64,000 nt of DNA from Pelobates cultripes. Lineage: Eukaryota; Chordata; Amphibia; Anura; Pelobatidae. A program made the translations under genes and the position numbers. The first letter of the stretch is position 1. Each line of letters starts with the position of its first letter. The stretch lies in NCBI GenBank assembly GCA_933207985.1, contig OW240920.1, positions 150,959,726 through 151,023,725 of the forward strand, read 5' to 3'. This document shows positions 13,001-22,666 of this stretch, piece by piece. The notes under the pieces are model-generated. The model was not told the DNA's origin. It worked only from the letters and a program-made list of their open reading frames with translations, and searched no databases.

Positions 13001-16000
13001 TGATATTCTATCCAAGATATTCTCTAAGTGAACCAGAATGGCAGATAATTAACCAGGTGTCTGGAACTACTGTGGTCAAAACCTGGTAATATGAAGCACA
13101 TGTAAAGAGGAAACACTGGCATTGGAATTGTGCAAAACGGGTCAAATTGCTTTCTGAGGCATGTCACTGGCATTGTGTAAATTAGGCTGTAGTACTAATC
13201 TTATGCGTTCCTACCCCAAAGGTGTGGATCATCCATGCAGGACTGGTGGTTTGAGATGGTGATCAGTGGAGTGTGTGGATTACGTCTTTCAATCAGTTCA
13301 TAAAGGACTTCTTTATTGTGCACATTCAAATGATTCATGTACTCTGAGGAAAAAAAAAGGGGAGACAGGAATGTAGGTCTCAGCAAATAATTTCTCTCCC
13401 TAGTTGGAGTTTCAAGGGACACACTAAGCACCAAAAAATTTTAGCTTAAAGGGACACTATATTCACAAAATCTTGGTGTATAAATTAAGCCTCTGAATTT
13501 TGACTGCTCAATTCACTGCCATTTACGAGTTAAATTGCTTTTTTGTCTGTTTATGAAGTTCTAGCCACACTTCCCCTGGCTGTGACTCACACAACCTGCA
13601 TGGACAAAAAATGTTTCATTTTCAATTAAAAGTAGCTTACTTTAAAAGCCTTTATCCACTGCTATGTAAATTTAAATTGGATTACATACATGAGTATTCT
13701 GCAGAGTCTAGAAAGCTATTAACAGAGCAGCAGATAAGACATTCTAAAGTAAGCAGAATTTGCAATAAAGGAAGTGTAAACATTAGATGACTCTTTACAG
13801 GAAGTGTTTAGGAAGGCTATGTAAGTCACATGCAAAGAGGTGTGACTAGGGCTACATAAACAAAGTGATTTAACCCATAAATGGCAGAGATTTGAGCAGT
13901 AAGATTGCAGGGGCATGTTCTATACACCAAAACTGCTTCATTAAGCTAAAGTTGTTATGGTGACTACAGAGTCCCTTTAAATAAGTCGATCTACAAAACA
14001 AGCCCCTGACATTCCACTGTTCAATTACATTTTAAATTACTTTTTTTTGCAGCCTTGCCACAAATCCTTTGGCTGGGCATCACACAGCCTCCCTACACTC
14101 TTCCTGAAAAGAATCTAAAATTTTTAGCTCCTTTATTGAACAATGTGTTTTAGCTAGAATTTATTTCTTGCTTTGTTTGCCTGCTAGATCCTGTATTAGC
14201 CTCCTGTGTGTGATTAAAGTTCAATTAACAGAGCAAAATATAAGAACTTCTAAATTAAATACACTGAGCTGTAAGATCTGATTGAAAATTAAATAAATTT
14301 TTTCATGTAGGATGTGTGAGAGCATGTTAGGAACACTAATTACAATCAAAAACAGTGTTTTAATAAAATACTTTGACTCATCTCACAAACAGCACTGCCA
14401 TGCCTGCACCGATACTGTGGCCATGCTCTGGTTTCATATGCACTGTTTGGGCCATTTCTTCAAGCATTGTAGTCCTCCTCCAAGATGCCAATAAGGTGGC
14501 ATCATAGCCCCCATCTAAACAGAGTGATGTCAATTCTGTCAGTCAATTCTGTGCTTTAGTGGCCTATGCTAAAGTCATAATTAACAGGTGTGGGGAAAGG
14601 CCTGCTTCTTAAAGCGGCACTGTCATGCCGAACTTACCTTTCCCCAATCGATTCCTCTTCTCTCCCTCTCTCAGGATTTGTTCTTCATTTCTTCCTGTCT
14701 GCTCTAATTTTCTTTAAAAATTAAGACAAAGTAGGGACTATGTGTCTTATGGAGGCTTCCATTGCCATGACTAGCGGTGACCAGTGGAGGATCAAAGTGT
14801 GCTTCGTTTCCGGTGGTCGGAGCAATTTTCCCATAATCCTTAGCTTTCCTCCCTGTTCCCACGATGCCTCCTATCAGTATTGCTGAACGTCCTGTCATTT
14901 AGACAGAAAGCCGGCAAAACTGCCGAATTGCATCCTAACACAATGAGAACAGTTTGAATGAATGAAACTCCGATTATATTCGTGCTGTGGCTGCATCTTG
15001 CAGCCGCTTAGTAGATAGCTCCCTAATTCCCATGGTACCAAATAGTTCTTTCAGCCACAGCTTCCAAAGAACTTTCCCACGCTGTGTAAAATGACACAGA
15101 GCACTCTGATTGGCTTAAACCAACCAGGTTGTTCTTAGCCTAATTGCAGGGCGGGGCAAGGCTTTATAAGCCTTCCCCGCCTTGCAGAGCTCAGTCTGCG
15201 CGGAGCCCTCCATGGGTGAAGATGGATTAATTATTTTTTAGTGTCAGGTTTTTTTTTTTGCGCTCAGGTTTTTTTATTTTATTTTAAGTTTGACGGGTAT
15301 TTTTTTGGGGGGGGGCCTTTTTTAGGGCTGAAAAATGAAGATTTTAGAAGAAGCCATCAAATGGTAAGTGTTATTTTTCTTTACAGGTTAGTTATTTTAT
15401 TCCCCCTTCACTATTTTTATGGTGAGGGGGTAGATTTTATTTAGGTGGAAGGGTAGGTGACTAGGGACCCCTAGTCATCTTTGAGGGGGGGGGGGAATTT
15501 GCCATTTAGGGGCCCCAGCTGCTGCCCTGGGGTGGGGGCCGGAGGGAGGACAGTAGATTCCCCCCCCCTCCATTGTGATTTCTGGCCCCCACCCACCGCG
15601 CAGGGGTGGGGGCCAGGGAGGAGGACAGTAGGTCCCCCCTCAATTCTTATTTAGGACCCCCACCCGCCGCTCAGGGGTGGGGGCAATATGTTTTTTTTTG
15701 GGTTTTTTTTGTACAGTGAGTAGCCACCGCTGCTCACTGCTTAGTAGACATGCCCCTCCTCGCGGTATAGCGAATAGGGGCTGAATTTACTAATACTAAG
15801 TAATCTTGTCTATTTAGGTCTTTCTATTTAGGTCTTTCAGCCTTTTGGTAGATAGCTCCCTAATACCGTGGGAATTAGGGAGCTATCTACTAAGCGGCTG
15901 CAAGATAGCTCCCTAATACCGTGGGAATTAGGGAGCTATCTACTAAGCGGCTGCAAGATGCAGCCACAGCACGAATAGGATCTGAGTTTCATTCCTTCGA

Positions 16001-16861
16001 AAGAAATTGCGATCCGAACAAACTCCCGAATTGCGTCCTAACACGAATGAACAAACTGTTCTCATTGGGTTAGGATGCAATTCAGCAGTTTTGTCGGCGT
16101 TCTGTCTAAATTACAGGAGGCATCGTGGGAACAGGGAGGAAAGCTAAGGATTATGGGAAAATTGCTCTGACCACTGGAAACTAAGCACACTTTGCTCAAC
16201 CGCTGGTCATGGCAAGGGAAGCCTCCATAAGAGAAATAGTCCCTACTGTGTCTTAATTTTTAAAGAAAACTAGAGCAGACAGGAAGAAATGAAGAACAGA
16301 TCCTGAGAGAGGGAGAGAAGAGGAATCGATTGGGGGAAGGTAAGTTCGGCATGACCGTGCCACTTTAAGCTCTCAATGAGACAGTTGCTCCACTCTGCTG
16401 GCTGTAAAAAGCATGTGAATATGTGTTTTCACATACTGGCTTCTTCTTTGTTATGCTTTCCACACCCACTCCAGGGGGGTCACGCATATAACCAACCAGT
16501 AGGAATGCTGGAAAGGTGCAAAGGGAAAGCCTGACAGATTTACACATATATATTGCGTGTGCCTCCAGCCACAGGATAACTAACATACATACACACACAC
16601 ACACTGAGCATTCACCGATTGTTAGTCATATAACAATCACTAGTCCCATGTAATCCACTTATTGATTTATCATGGAAAATACACGTGGATGTCTCACTTT
16701 TCTTGAGATGCATAAACAATACTTCAATACTTTTCACCTGCCAATAACTCACTAGTCCAAAACCAGCTATAGGTGCCAACGAAACCCATAACCACAGTAC
16801 TTGTAATGTTCCTTATCAAGCATGGATGTGCAGGGAATGGCCATTTCACCAACAGCGGCAT
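3922..16861 (-). CDS. tafazzin: tafazzin, 5' part of the gene (five coding exons)
   Basis: Tafazzin is the mitochondrial phospholipid transacylase that remodels cardiolipin. Five exons join in phase: 16861-16753, 13343-13215, 4436-4391, 4292-4207 and 4002-3922, each bounded by AG and GT. Together they give about 150 codons. Visible in order: [12 protein letters not shown] start; a hydrophobic segment ending [26 protein letters not shown]; the acyltransferase HX4D motif in [64 protein letters not shown]. Exon sizes and phases fit the vertebrate gene. The C-terminal 40% lies outside the window. Intron 2 (8.8 kb) and intron 1 (3.4 kb) are swollen by transposons. Identity is nearly certain from the ordered motifs; expression cannot be judged. 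Confidence 0.95.
4071..4120 (+). repeat. L2-type LINE 3' tail fragment
   Basis: The short stretch reads gaatctgatggcgctatata followed by (ATA)n. It is the same 3' terminal sequence seen inverted at 51970-52035, where an L2-like reverse transcriptase precedes it. Only the tail is present, in the 204-bp tafazzin intron 4. Confidence 0.6.
4207..4292 (-). CDS. tafazzin: tafazzin exon 4
   Basis: The 86-nt exon starts after ctgtctcag, completes the Trp of MRW, and encodes [20 protein letters not shown] then GKCVPVCR. It ends at CGTG|GTGAGT, a strong donor. The acceptor leaves G, which completes the Trp codon begun in exon 3. Confidence 0.93.
4391..4436 (-). CDS. tafazzin: tafazzin exon 3 (46 nt)
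   Basis: The small exon lies between ttag and gttggt. It encodes [14 protein letters not shown] plus two bases of Trp, against ILKLRHIWNLKLMRW in human tafazzin. Its phases fit both neighbouring exons. It is 98 bp upstream of exon 4. Confidence 0.92.
4960..5103. mobile_element. short T2-like MITE, 144 bp
   Basis: It begins TTAAAGGAAAACCGC and ends gttagagtgttcctttaa, with TTAA at each end. The left part carries the gaagtggttgtggtgcct motif common to related copies here. The inner part has a CT and TA run. It lies in tafazzin intron 2. Confidence 0.65.
5104..6652. other. intron 2 of tafazzin, no recognised feature
   Basis: AT-rich intron sequence without an open frame that resembles a known protein on either strand. 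Several short frames occur but none has recognisable motifs or exon-like borders. Confidence 0.4.
6653..7159. mobile_element. T2-like MITE, 507 bp
   Basis: TTAA borders with terminal repeats TTAAAGGAACACAATAGCA and, reversed, TTAAAGGAACACTATAGGAA. The right end contains the gctgaagtggtctaggt motif shared with the copies at 1939-2344 and 50517-51026. Interior GC-rich with hairpins (for example around 7000). Located in tafazzin intron 2. Confidence 0.75.
7160..7799. other. intron sequence, no recognised feature
   Basis: AT-rich sequence between a MITE and the Gypsy LTR. No exon-like or protein-like signal was seen. Confidence 0.35.
7800..8645 (+). mobile_element. 5' LTR of Gypsy element A (approximate)
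   Basis: This precedes the gag/pol remnants at 8720-12335. A promoter-like segment (cacggggacttgcataaaag at about 8416) and a downstream transcribed part rich in hairpins resemble the LTR fragment at 655-1500. The end is placed before the tRNA-primer-like TGGTGGCAGAAGTGGGA at 8646; the start is uncertain. No matching 3' LTR is seen after 12335, so the element is truncated at its 3' end. Confidence 0.55.
8646..8662 (+). other. primer binding site of Gypsy element A
   Basis: The sequence tggtggcagaagtggga directly follows the LTR and starts with TGG, as expected for pairing with a tRNA 3' CCA end. The same TGGTGGCAGCGG start is found (minus strand, about 26515-26525) before gag of element B. 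Confidence 0.55.
8720..9900 (+). pseudogene. gag of Gypsy element A, frameshifted
   Basis: The N-terminal part (8720-9124) reads [20 protein letters not shown] then [12 protein letters not shown], matching the gag start of element B (TTLKDLLESRGGNASNRPRR). Later frames (9125-9406 and beyond) continue the capsid-like part through frameshifts. A zinc-knuckle-like [14 protein letters not shown] lies near 9695; the expected His of CCHC is Tyr. At least two frameshifts or stops break it. The nucleocapsid feeds into a protease at 9904. Confidence 0.75.
9904..10370 (+). pseudogene. aspartic protease of Gypsy element A
   Basis: The frame begins [23 protein letters not shown] is the catalytic Asp loop of retroviral-type aspartic proteases. 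[18 protein letters not shown] downstream is matched in element B by [18 protein letters not shown]. What follows is integrase rather than reverse transcriptase, an unusual order for Ty3/Gypsy. The reading frame shifts near 10371. Confidence 0.8.
10413..10452 (+). mobile_element. exact half (40 bp) of the 80-bp palindromic MITE
   Basis: The stretch attcccttttattccagaag plus tttggtccttaaggggttaa is the reverse complement of the first 40 bases of the 80-bp TTAA element found at 46977, 60121 and 60314. It interrupts the element A polyprotein between protease and integrase. Confidence 0.75.
10470..11540 (+). pseudogene. integrase of Gypsy element A
   Basis: After [18 protein letters not shown] comes the H2C2 zinc finger, ending [13 protein letters not shown] (about 10640), then the catalytic core: [20 protein letters not shown] (first Asp), [17 protein letters not shown] (second Asp). 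The Glu region is broken by a frameshift near 10985-11030. The C-terminal part (11249-11518) reads [20 protein letters not shown], corresponding to VEQRCDTTYVIG in element B. Integrase thus comes before reverse transcriptase. The coding sequence is broken in at least three places. Confidence 0.85.
11577..12335 (+). pseudogene. reverse transcriptase C-terminus and RNase H of Gypsy element A
   Basis: The frame opens at [20 protein letters not shown] then [16 protein letters not shown], the region after the YLDD box. The RT fingers and palm are deleted. It continues [20 protein letters not shown] and [15 protein letters not shown], the RNase H start. After a stop at 12072, [20 protein letters not shown] and [12 protein letters not shown] follow. 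The catalytic YLDD segment, visible in element B, is absent, so the element cannot transpose by itself. Confidence 0.85.
12336..12730. other. unassigned repeat-like stretch in intron 2
   Basis: GC-richer than the surrounding intron and without open frames of note. It may be the end of element A or an unrelated repeat. No LTR end could be matched. Confidence 0.3.
12731..12956. mobile_element. decayed T2-like MITE
   Basis: Imperfect inverted ends: ttgaaggaacactctgggct on the left and the complement of ggcctggagcgttccttt on the right. An inner inverted pair (gaagctgttatgggg and aagttgttatggggcct) is also seen. The TTAA ends have mutated. Confidence 0.5.
12957..13214. other. intron 2, near its 5' end, no recognised feature
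   Basis: Intron sequence adjoining the tafazzin exon 2 donor. No feature recognised. Confidence 0.35.
13215..13343 (-). CDS. tafazzin: tafazzin exon 2 (catalytic motif)
   Basis: The 129-nt exon starts after a purine-poor tttttttcctcag acceptor and ends TGGG|GTAGGA. It encodes [20 protein letters not shown] then [20 protein letters not shown]. The His and Asp of HQSCMD are the HX4D catalytic pair of the PlsC/tafazzin acyltransferases. The first two bases complete the Lys of WTKYMNHL with exon 1. Confidence 0.95.
13446..13980. mobile_element. T2-like MITE, 535 bp
   Basis: TTAA borders, left end TTAAAGGGACACTATATTCA, right end (reversed) TTAAAGGGACTCTGTAGTCA. A diverged second copy of its interior follows directly at about 13981-14320 (both read aagcc..tgac..attcactg/ttccactg and then ctggctg..cacacagcct). 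Lies in tafazzin intron 1. Confidence 0.7.
13981..14608. repeat. diverged partial copy of the preceding MITE, then unassigned intron
   Basis: The first 300 bp resemble the interior of the element at 13446-13980. The rest, to the foldback element, shows no recognised feature. Confidence 0.4.
14609..16368. mobile_element. 1.76-kb foldback element with long inverted arms
   Basis: TTAA at both ends; the left end reads AAAGCGGCACTGTCATGCCG and the right end is its near-perfect complement. The arms are about 430 bp each (14609 to about 15040, and about 15940 to 16368) and remain alignable along their length. The right inner arm carries a direct duplication of about 54 bp (15850-15957), each copy itself a small palindrome around the ggaattagggagctatctac segment. 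The central 800 bp contains a palindromic TATA-like block (15149-15180) and three GC-rich repeats of a ccccacccgccg type (15500-15690). No transposase. It fills much of tafazzin intron 1. Confidence 0.85.
16369..16752. other. tafazzin intron 1 next to exon 1
   Basis: Includes a short (CA)n run near 16580-16600. No other feature recognised. Confidence 0.4.
16753..16861 (-). CDS. tafazzin: tafazzin exon 1 with start codon
   Basis: The ATG (16861-16859) opens [20 protein letters not shown] then [16 protein letters not shown], closely like the N-terminus of vertebrate tafazzin (MPLHVKWPFPA..., GTYSCFWT). The hydrophobic stretch is the proposed membrane or intermembrane-space targeting segment. 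The exon ends ACTA|GTGAGT; the final A joins exon 2 to give Lys of KYMNHL. Any 5' UTR lies to the right, toward 17.9 kb. Confidence 0.95.
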
Positions 16862-16899
16862 TTTGCAGTTAGATGATCAGCACCTTACATTAGTGGCCT

Positions 16900-17745
16900 A
16901 CAATGAGAACAAGTAATATTTATCACTCAGTTAATCCTATCACAGTACCCGGCTCACGTTCCTACACATCCTCCCTGCAAGCTTCACTCTCTCTCTCACC
17001 CACGATTCCCCCAGAAAGCTTCTCTCACTCACCCGCACATGTCCCTTCCAAGCTTCACTCACTCTCCCCCAGGCATCCCCTGGAAGATTCACTCACTCTC
17101 CACTACCCCCAACTTCACTCACACTGCCCTTGATAAACACCACTACCGTCACTCACTCTCTTTATTCACCCTTTCAGGTTTCCACTGCAACCTTTACTTG
17201 TTCACTTTTTCAATGCTTCTCTGGAAGTGTCACTTTCCTCACGCAGCCTTCACTCACTCTTACACAACCATCACTCACTCACACAGCCTTCACTCGCTCT
17301 CCCACACAGCCTTCACACACACAGCCTTCATTCACTCACTCACACACACACAGCCTTCACTCACTCACTCTCACACAGCCTTCACACACACACACACACA
17401 CANNNNNNNNNNNNNNNNNNNNNNNNNNNNNNNNNNNNNNNNNNNNNNNNNNNNNNNNNNNNNNNNNNNNNNNNNNNNNNNNNNNNNNNNNNNNNNNNNN
17501 NNCACACACACAGCCTTCACTCACTCACACACACTGCCTTCACTCAAACACACACAGCCTTCACTCACACACAGCCTTCACTCACACAGAGCCTTCACTC
17601 ACACAGAGCCTTCACTCACACAGAGCCTTCACTCAAACACACACAGCCTTCACTCACACAGAGCCTTCACTCACACAGAGCCTTCACTCAAACACACACA
17701 GCCTTCACTCACACCCTGTGTCAATCAGTTTTTACATACTCACAC
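16900..17745. repeat. cacacagccttcactcactc-type minisatellite
   Basis: A tandem array with units of about 15-24 bp built on cacagccttcactca, starting loosely near 16980 and regular from about 17240. It contains an unsequenced gap. Open frames in all three plus-strand phases are a by-product of the repeat and are not genes. Confidence 0.85.
17403..17502. other. assembly gap, 100 N
   Basis: Exactly one hundred undetermined bases inside the CA-rich minisatellite. The true array length is unknown. Confidence 0.99.
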
Positions 17746-17794
17746 TGCTCTTACCCTTCACTACCAGGTCCTGTTTAAACACCGCAGTCGCACA

Positions 17795-17945
17795 TAATTT
17801 ACGTCACACTAAGGGCGGCGCCATGTTTGTTTCACGAGCCTGCGTTCCAGGGTGGAACATCCAGTGACCAATCACAGGCCAGAACTCTTTCTACTACGGC
17901 CGATTTCCGATGAATCCAAGATGGCGGCTCCATCATTTGCTGTTA
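17795..17945. promoter_or_regulatory. candidate tafazzin (possibly bidirectional) promoter
   Basis: Within 150 bp there are a CRE-like TTACGTCA (17799-17806), a gcggcgccat block (about 17815), a CCAAT box (17868-17872, in gtgaccaatcac) and a YY1-like CCAAGATGGCGGC (17916-17928). Such TATA-less clusters are typical of housekeeping promoters. The site is about 1 kb upstream of the tafazzin ATG. The DNase gene runs the other way to the right, so it could serve both, but 14 kb separates it from that ATG. No transcript evidence is available. Confidence 0.5.
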
Positions 17946-18119
17946 GTGGAGTCAAATTATAACAACATTGGGGTTAACACAAAACCCCTAATTATTACAA
18001 ACTGTAATTAAAGAAACGTTAAAAGTAAAGTATAAAAGGCGCTTCAATATCAATCTCTTAAAACCATCAATTAAAGTGAATATTAAATAAGCTGCTCTAC
18101 AATCCCAGGAGTTTAATAA

Positions 18120-21100
18120 AAAAACACCACAAATAAAATAACACTTTCCACAATTACCACAGAATCTCTGCTCAGCTTCCTGCTGTATAATGTAATAATA
18201 ATACTTTATTAGTGACTGATATAATAATAAAATAACACTTTACACAATTACCACAGAATCTCTGCTCAGCTTCCTGCTGTATAATGTAACAATAATACTT
18301 TATTGGTGACTCTGATATAATAATAAAATAACACTTTACACAATTACCACAGAATCTCTGCTCAGCTTCCTGTTGTATAATGTAATAATAATACTTTATT
18401 GTTGACTGATATAATAATAAAATAACACTTTCCACAATTACCACAGAATCTCTGCTCAGCTTCCTGCTGTATAATGTAATAATAATACTTTATTGGTGAC
18501 TCTGATATAATAATAAAATAACACTTTCCACAATTACCACAGAATCTCTGCTCAGCTTCCAGCTGTATAATGTAATAATAATATTCTTTAATGGTGACTG
18601 AGTTATAATAATAATAAAATAACACTTTCCACAATTACCAGAATTTTTACTCAGCTTCCACAAGAATAATAATAATTTTTATTATGATCATAATAATAAA
18701 ATAACACTTTCCACAATTACCACAGAATCTCTGCTCAGCTTCCTGCTGTATAATGTAATAATAATACTTTATTGGTGACTGATATAATAATAAAATAACA
18801 CTTTCCACAATTACCACAGAATCTCTGCTCAGCTTCCTGCTGTATAATGTAACAATAATACTTTATTGGTGACTCTGATATAATAATAAAATAACACTTT
18901 CCACAATTACCACAGAATCTCTGCTCAGCTTCCTGCTGTATAATGTAATAATAATACTTTATTGGTGACTGATATAATAATAAAATAACACTTTACACAA
19001 TTACCACAGAATCTCTGCTCAGCTTCCTGCTGTATAATGTAATAATAATACTTTAATGGTGACTGATATAATAATAAAATAACACTTTCCACAATTACCA
19101 CAGAATCTCTGCTCAGCTTCCTGCTGTATAATGTAATAATATTTTATTAGACTGATATATAATAAAATAACACTTTCCACAATTACCACAGAATCTGTTT
19201 GAAGTTTTGCTAATGTAATAATATACTTATTTGACTCTGATATAATAATAAATAAGACTTTCCACAATACCATGGAATTCTACCTAGCTTCCTGCTGTAT
19301 AATGTAATACTTATTGGTGACTCTGATATAATAATAAACACTTCCACAATACAGAATTCTGCTCAGCTTCCATAGCTGTATAATGTAATAATAATACTTT
19401 ATTGGTGACTCTGATATAATAATAAAATAACACTTTCCACAATTACCACAGAATCTCTGCTCAGCTTCCTCCTGTATAATGTAATAATAATACTTTATTA
19501 GTGACTGATATAATAATAAAATAACACTTTCCACAATTACCACAGAATCTCTGCTCAGCTTCCTGCTGTATAATGTAATAATAATACTTTATTAGTGACT
19601 GAAATAATAATAAAATAACACTTTACACAATTACCACAGAATCTCTGCTCAGCTTCCTGCTGTATAATGTAACAATAATTCTTTATTGGTGACTGATATA
19701 ATAATAAAATAACACTTTACACAATTACCACAGAATCTCTGCTCAGCTTCCTGCTGTATAATGTCACAATAATACTTTATTGGTGACTCTGATATAATAA
19801 TAAAATAACACTTTCCACAATTACCACAGAATCTCTGCTCAGCTTCCTGCTGTATAATGTAATAATAATACTTTATTAGTGACTGATATAATAATAAAAT
19901 AACACTTTCCACAATTACCACAGAATCTCTGCTCAGCTTCCTGCTGTATAATGTAATAATAATACTTTATTGGTGACTGATATAATAATAAAATAACACT
20001 TTACACAATTACCACAGAATCTCTGCTCAGCTTCCAGCTGTATAATGTAACAATAATACTTTATTGGTGACTGATATAATAATAAAATAACACTTTACAC
20101 AATTACCACAGAATCTCTGCTCAGCTTCCTGCTGTATAATGTAACAATAATACTTTATTGGTGACTGATATAATAATAAAATAACACTTTCCACAATTAC
20201 CACAGAATCTCTGCTCAGCTTCCAGCTGTATAATGTAATAATAATACTTTATTGGTGACTGATATAATAATAAAATAACACTTTCCACAATTACCACAGA
20301 ATCTCTGCTCAGCTTCCTGCTGTATAATGTAATAATAATACTTTATTGGTGACTGATATAATAATAAAATAACACTTTACACAATTACCACAGAATCTCT
20401 GCTCAGCTTCCTGCTGTATAATGTAATAATAATACTTTATTGGTGACTGATATAATAATAAAATAACACTTTCCACAATTACCACAGAATCTCTGCTCAG
20501 CTTCCTGCTGTATAATGTAACAATAATACTTTATTGGTGACTCTGATATAATAATAAAATAACACTTTCCACAATTACCACAGAATCTCTGCTCAGCTTC
20601 CTGCTGTATAATGTAATAATAATACTTTATTGGTGACTGATATAATAATAAAATAACACTTTACACAATTACCACAGAATCTCTGCTCAGCTTCCTGCTG
20701 TATAATGTAATAATACTTTATTGGTGACTGATATAATAATAAAATAACACTTTCCACAATTACCACAGAATCTCTGCTCAGCTTCCTGCTGTATAATGTA
20801 ATAATAATACTTTATTGGTGACTGATATAATAATAAAATAACACTTTACACAATTACCACAGAATCTCTGCTCAGCTTCCTGCTGTATAATGTAATAATA
20901 ATACTTTATTAGTGACTGATATAATAATAAAATAACACTTTCCACAATTACCACAGAATCTCTGCTCAGCTTCCTGCTGTATAATGTAATAATAATACTT
21001 TATTGGTGACTGATATAATAATAAAATAACACTTTCCACAATTACCACAGAATCTCTGCTCAGCTTCCTGCTGTATAATGTAATAATAATACTTTATTGG

Positions 21101-22228
21101 TGACTGATATAATAATAAAATAACACTTTCCACAATTACCACAGAATCTCTGCTCAGCTTCCTGCTGTATAATGTAATAATAATACTTTATTAGTGACTG
21201 ATATAATAATAAAATAACACTTTCCACAATTACCACAGAATCTCTGCTCAGCTTCCTGCTGTATAATGTAATAATAATACTTTATTGGTGACTGATATAA
21301 TAATAAAATAACACTTTACACAATTACCACAGAATCTCTGCTCAGCTTCCTGCTGTATAATGTAATAATAATACTTTATTGGTGACTGATATAATAATAA
21401 AATAACACTTTACACAATTACCACAGAATCTCTGCTCAGCTTCCTGCTGTATAATGTAACAATAATACTTTATTGGTGACTCTGATATAATAATAAAATA
21501 ACACTTTCCACAATTACCACAGAATCTCTGCTCAGCTTCCTGCTGTATAATGTAACAATAATACTCTATTGGTGACTGATATAATAATAAAATAACACTT
21601 TACACAATTACCACAGAATCTCTGCTCAGCTTCCTGCTGTATAATGTAATAATAATACTTTATTGGTGACTGATATAATAATAAAATACCACTTTACACA
21701 ATTACCACAGAATCTCTGCTCAGCTTCCTGCTGTATAATGTAACAATAATACTTTATTGGTGACTGATATAATAATAAAATAACACTTTCCACAATTACC
21801 ACAGAATCTCTGCTGAGCTTCCTGCTGTATAATGTAGTAATAATAATACTTTATTAGTGACTGATATAATAATAAAATAACACTTTCCACAATTACCACA
21901 GAATCTCTGCTCAGCTTCCTGCTGTATAATGTAACAATAATACTTTATTAGTGACTGATATAATAATAAAATAACACTTTCCACAATTACCACAGAATCT
22001 CTGCTGAGCTTCCTGCTGTATAATGTAGTAATAATAATACTTTATTAGTGACTGATATAATAATAAAATAACACTTTCCACAATTACCACAGAATCTCTG
22101 CTCAGCTTCCTGCTGTATAATGTAATAATAATACTTTATTAGTGACTGATATAATAATAAAATAACACTTTACACAATTACCACAGAATCTCTGCTCAGC
22201 TTCCTGCTGTATAATGTAATAATAATAC
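18120..22228. repeat. satellite array of 94/96-bp units
   Basis: About 43 tandem copies of an AT-rich unit containing accacagaatctctgctcag and cttcctgctgtataatgtaa. Units come as 94 bp (gtgactgat) or 96 bp (gtgactctgat). Further diagnostic differences are tttcc/tttac and gtaata/gtaaca. A degenerate zone lies at about 19140-19380; the rest is nearly homogeneous, suggesting recent expansion. The minus-strand frames reading CGNCGKCYFIII repeatedly are artefacts. Confidence 0.95.
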
Positions 22229-22645
22229 TGTACGGATATTAAATAGTTAAACTCTTTTTGCTTTATATGCTTTAAAATAATGTTTGAAATAATTATGCTG
22301 AGCTTGGCAGATGTATTCTGTAACATGCTTTGAGAGGCCTCCCTTCTACAGGATGTATGACCTCGCTCGACCTCAGGATGTTCCTGTCCCGTCTTTATTC
22401 AAATGCTTATCTTTTTAATGTCAGACAAGTATGTACTATTAACTACAAGGACACTATAAATCTCACTGCTTGCGTGACAAACTGTGTATAAATGCTAGCC
22501 CTGAAAATATACTCATTGAGAACTTGTTAGAGCACTCTTTCGTGTCTGTCGTTATTTGCTAAACAAGAACTACCGTCAATTGATGTGGTGACCGGAGAAT
22601 CGAGAATAGAGGGGAGTTGAGTCCAGAACAGCAATAACCCTTTCA
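22229..22645 (+). mobile_element. retroviral-type LTR
   Basis: The LTR begins TGTACGGATATT directly at the satellite edge and ends CCCTTTCA before a primer site. Inside are a TATA-like gtgtataaatgc (about 22484) and a downstream segment with a possible polyadenylation region. It is followed by a leader and a Gag-like start, so this is the 5' LTR of an endogenous retrovirus-like element. No second LTR was found in the window. Confidence 0.7.
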
Positions 22646-22648
22646 GTT

Positions 22649-22666
22649 TGGTGTCAGGAGTGGGAT
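22649..22666 (+). other. primer binding site of the retroviral-type element
   Basis: tggtgtcaggagtgggat starts with TGG a few bases after the LTR end, as expected for a tRNA primer site. I cannot assign the tRNA with certainty. Confidence 0.55.

Noticed and set aside
17039..17867. Long plus-strand open frames in three phases
   Set aside because: They run through the CA-rich minisatellite and the N gap; all three phases are open because the repeat lacks stops.
18120..22228. Regular repeats resembling a CRISPR array
   Set aside because: There are no unique spacers; the whole unit is tandem. The window is eukaryotic.
18172..22326. Minus-strand frames repeating CGNCGKCYFIII, Cys-rich
   Set aside because: They are translations of the 94/96-bp satellite; frame openness depends on unit length variants, not selection.
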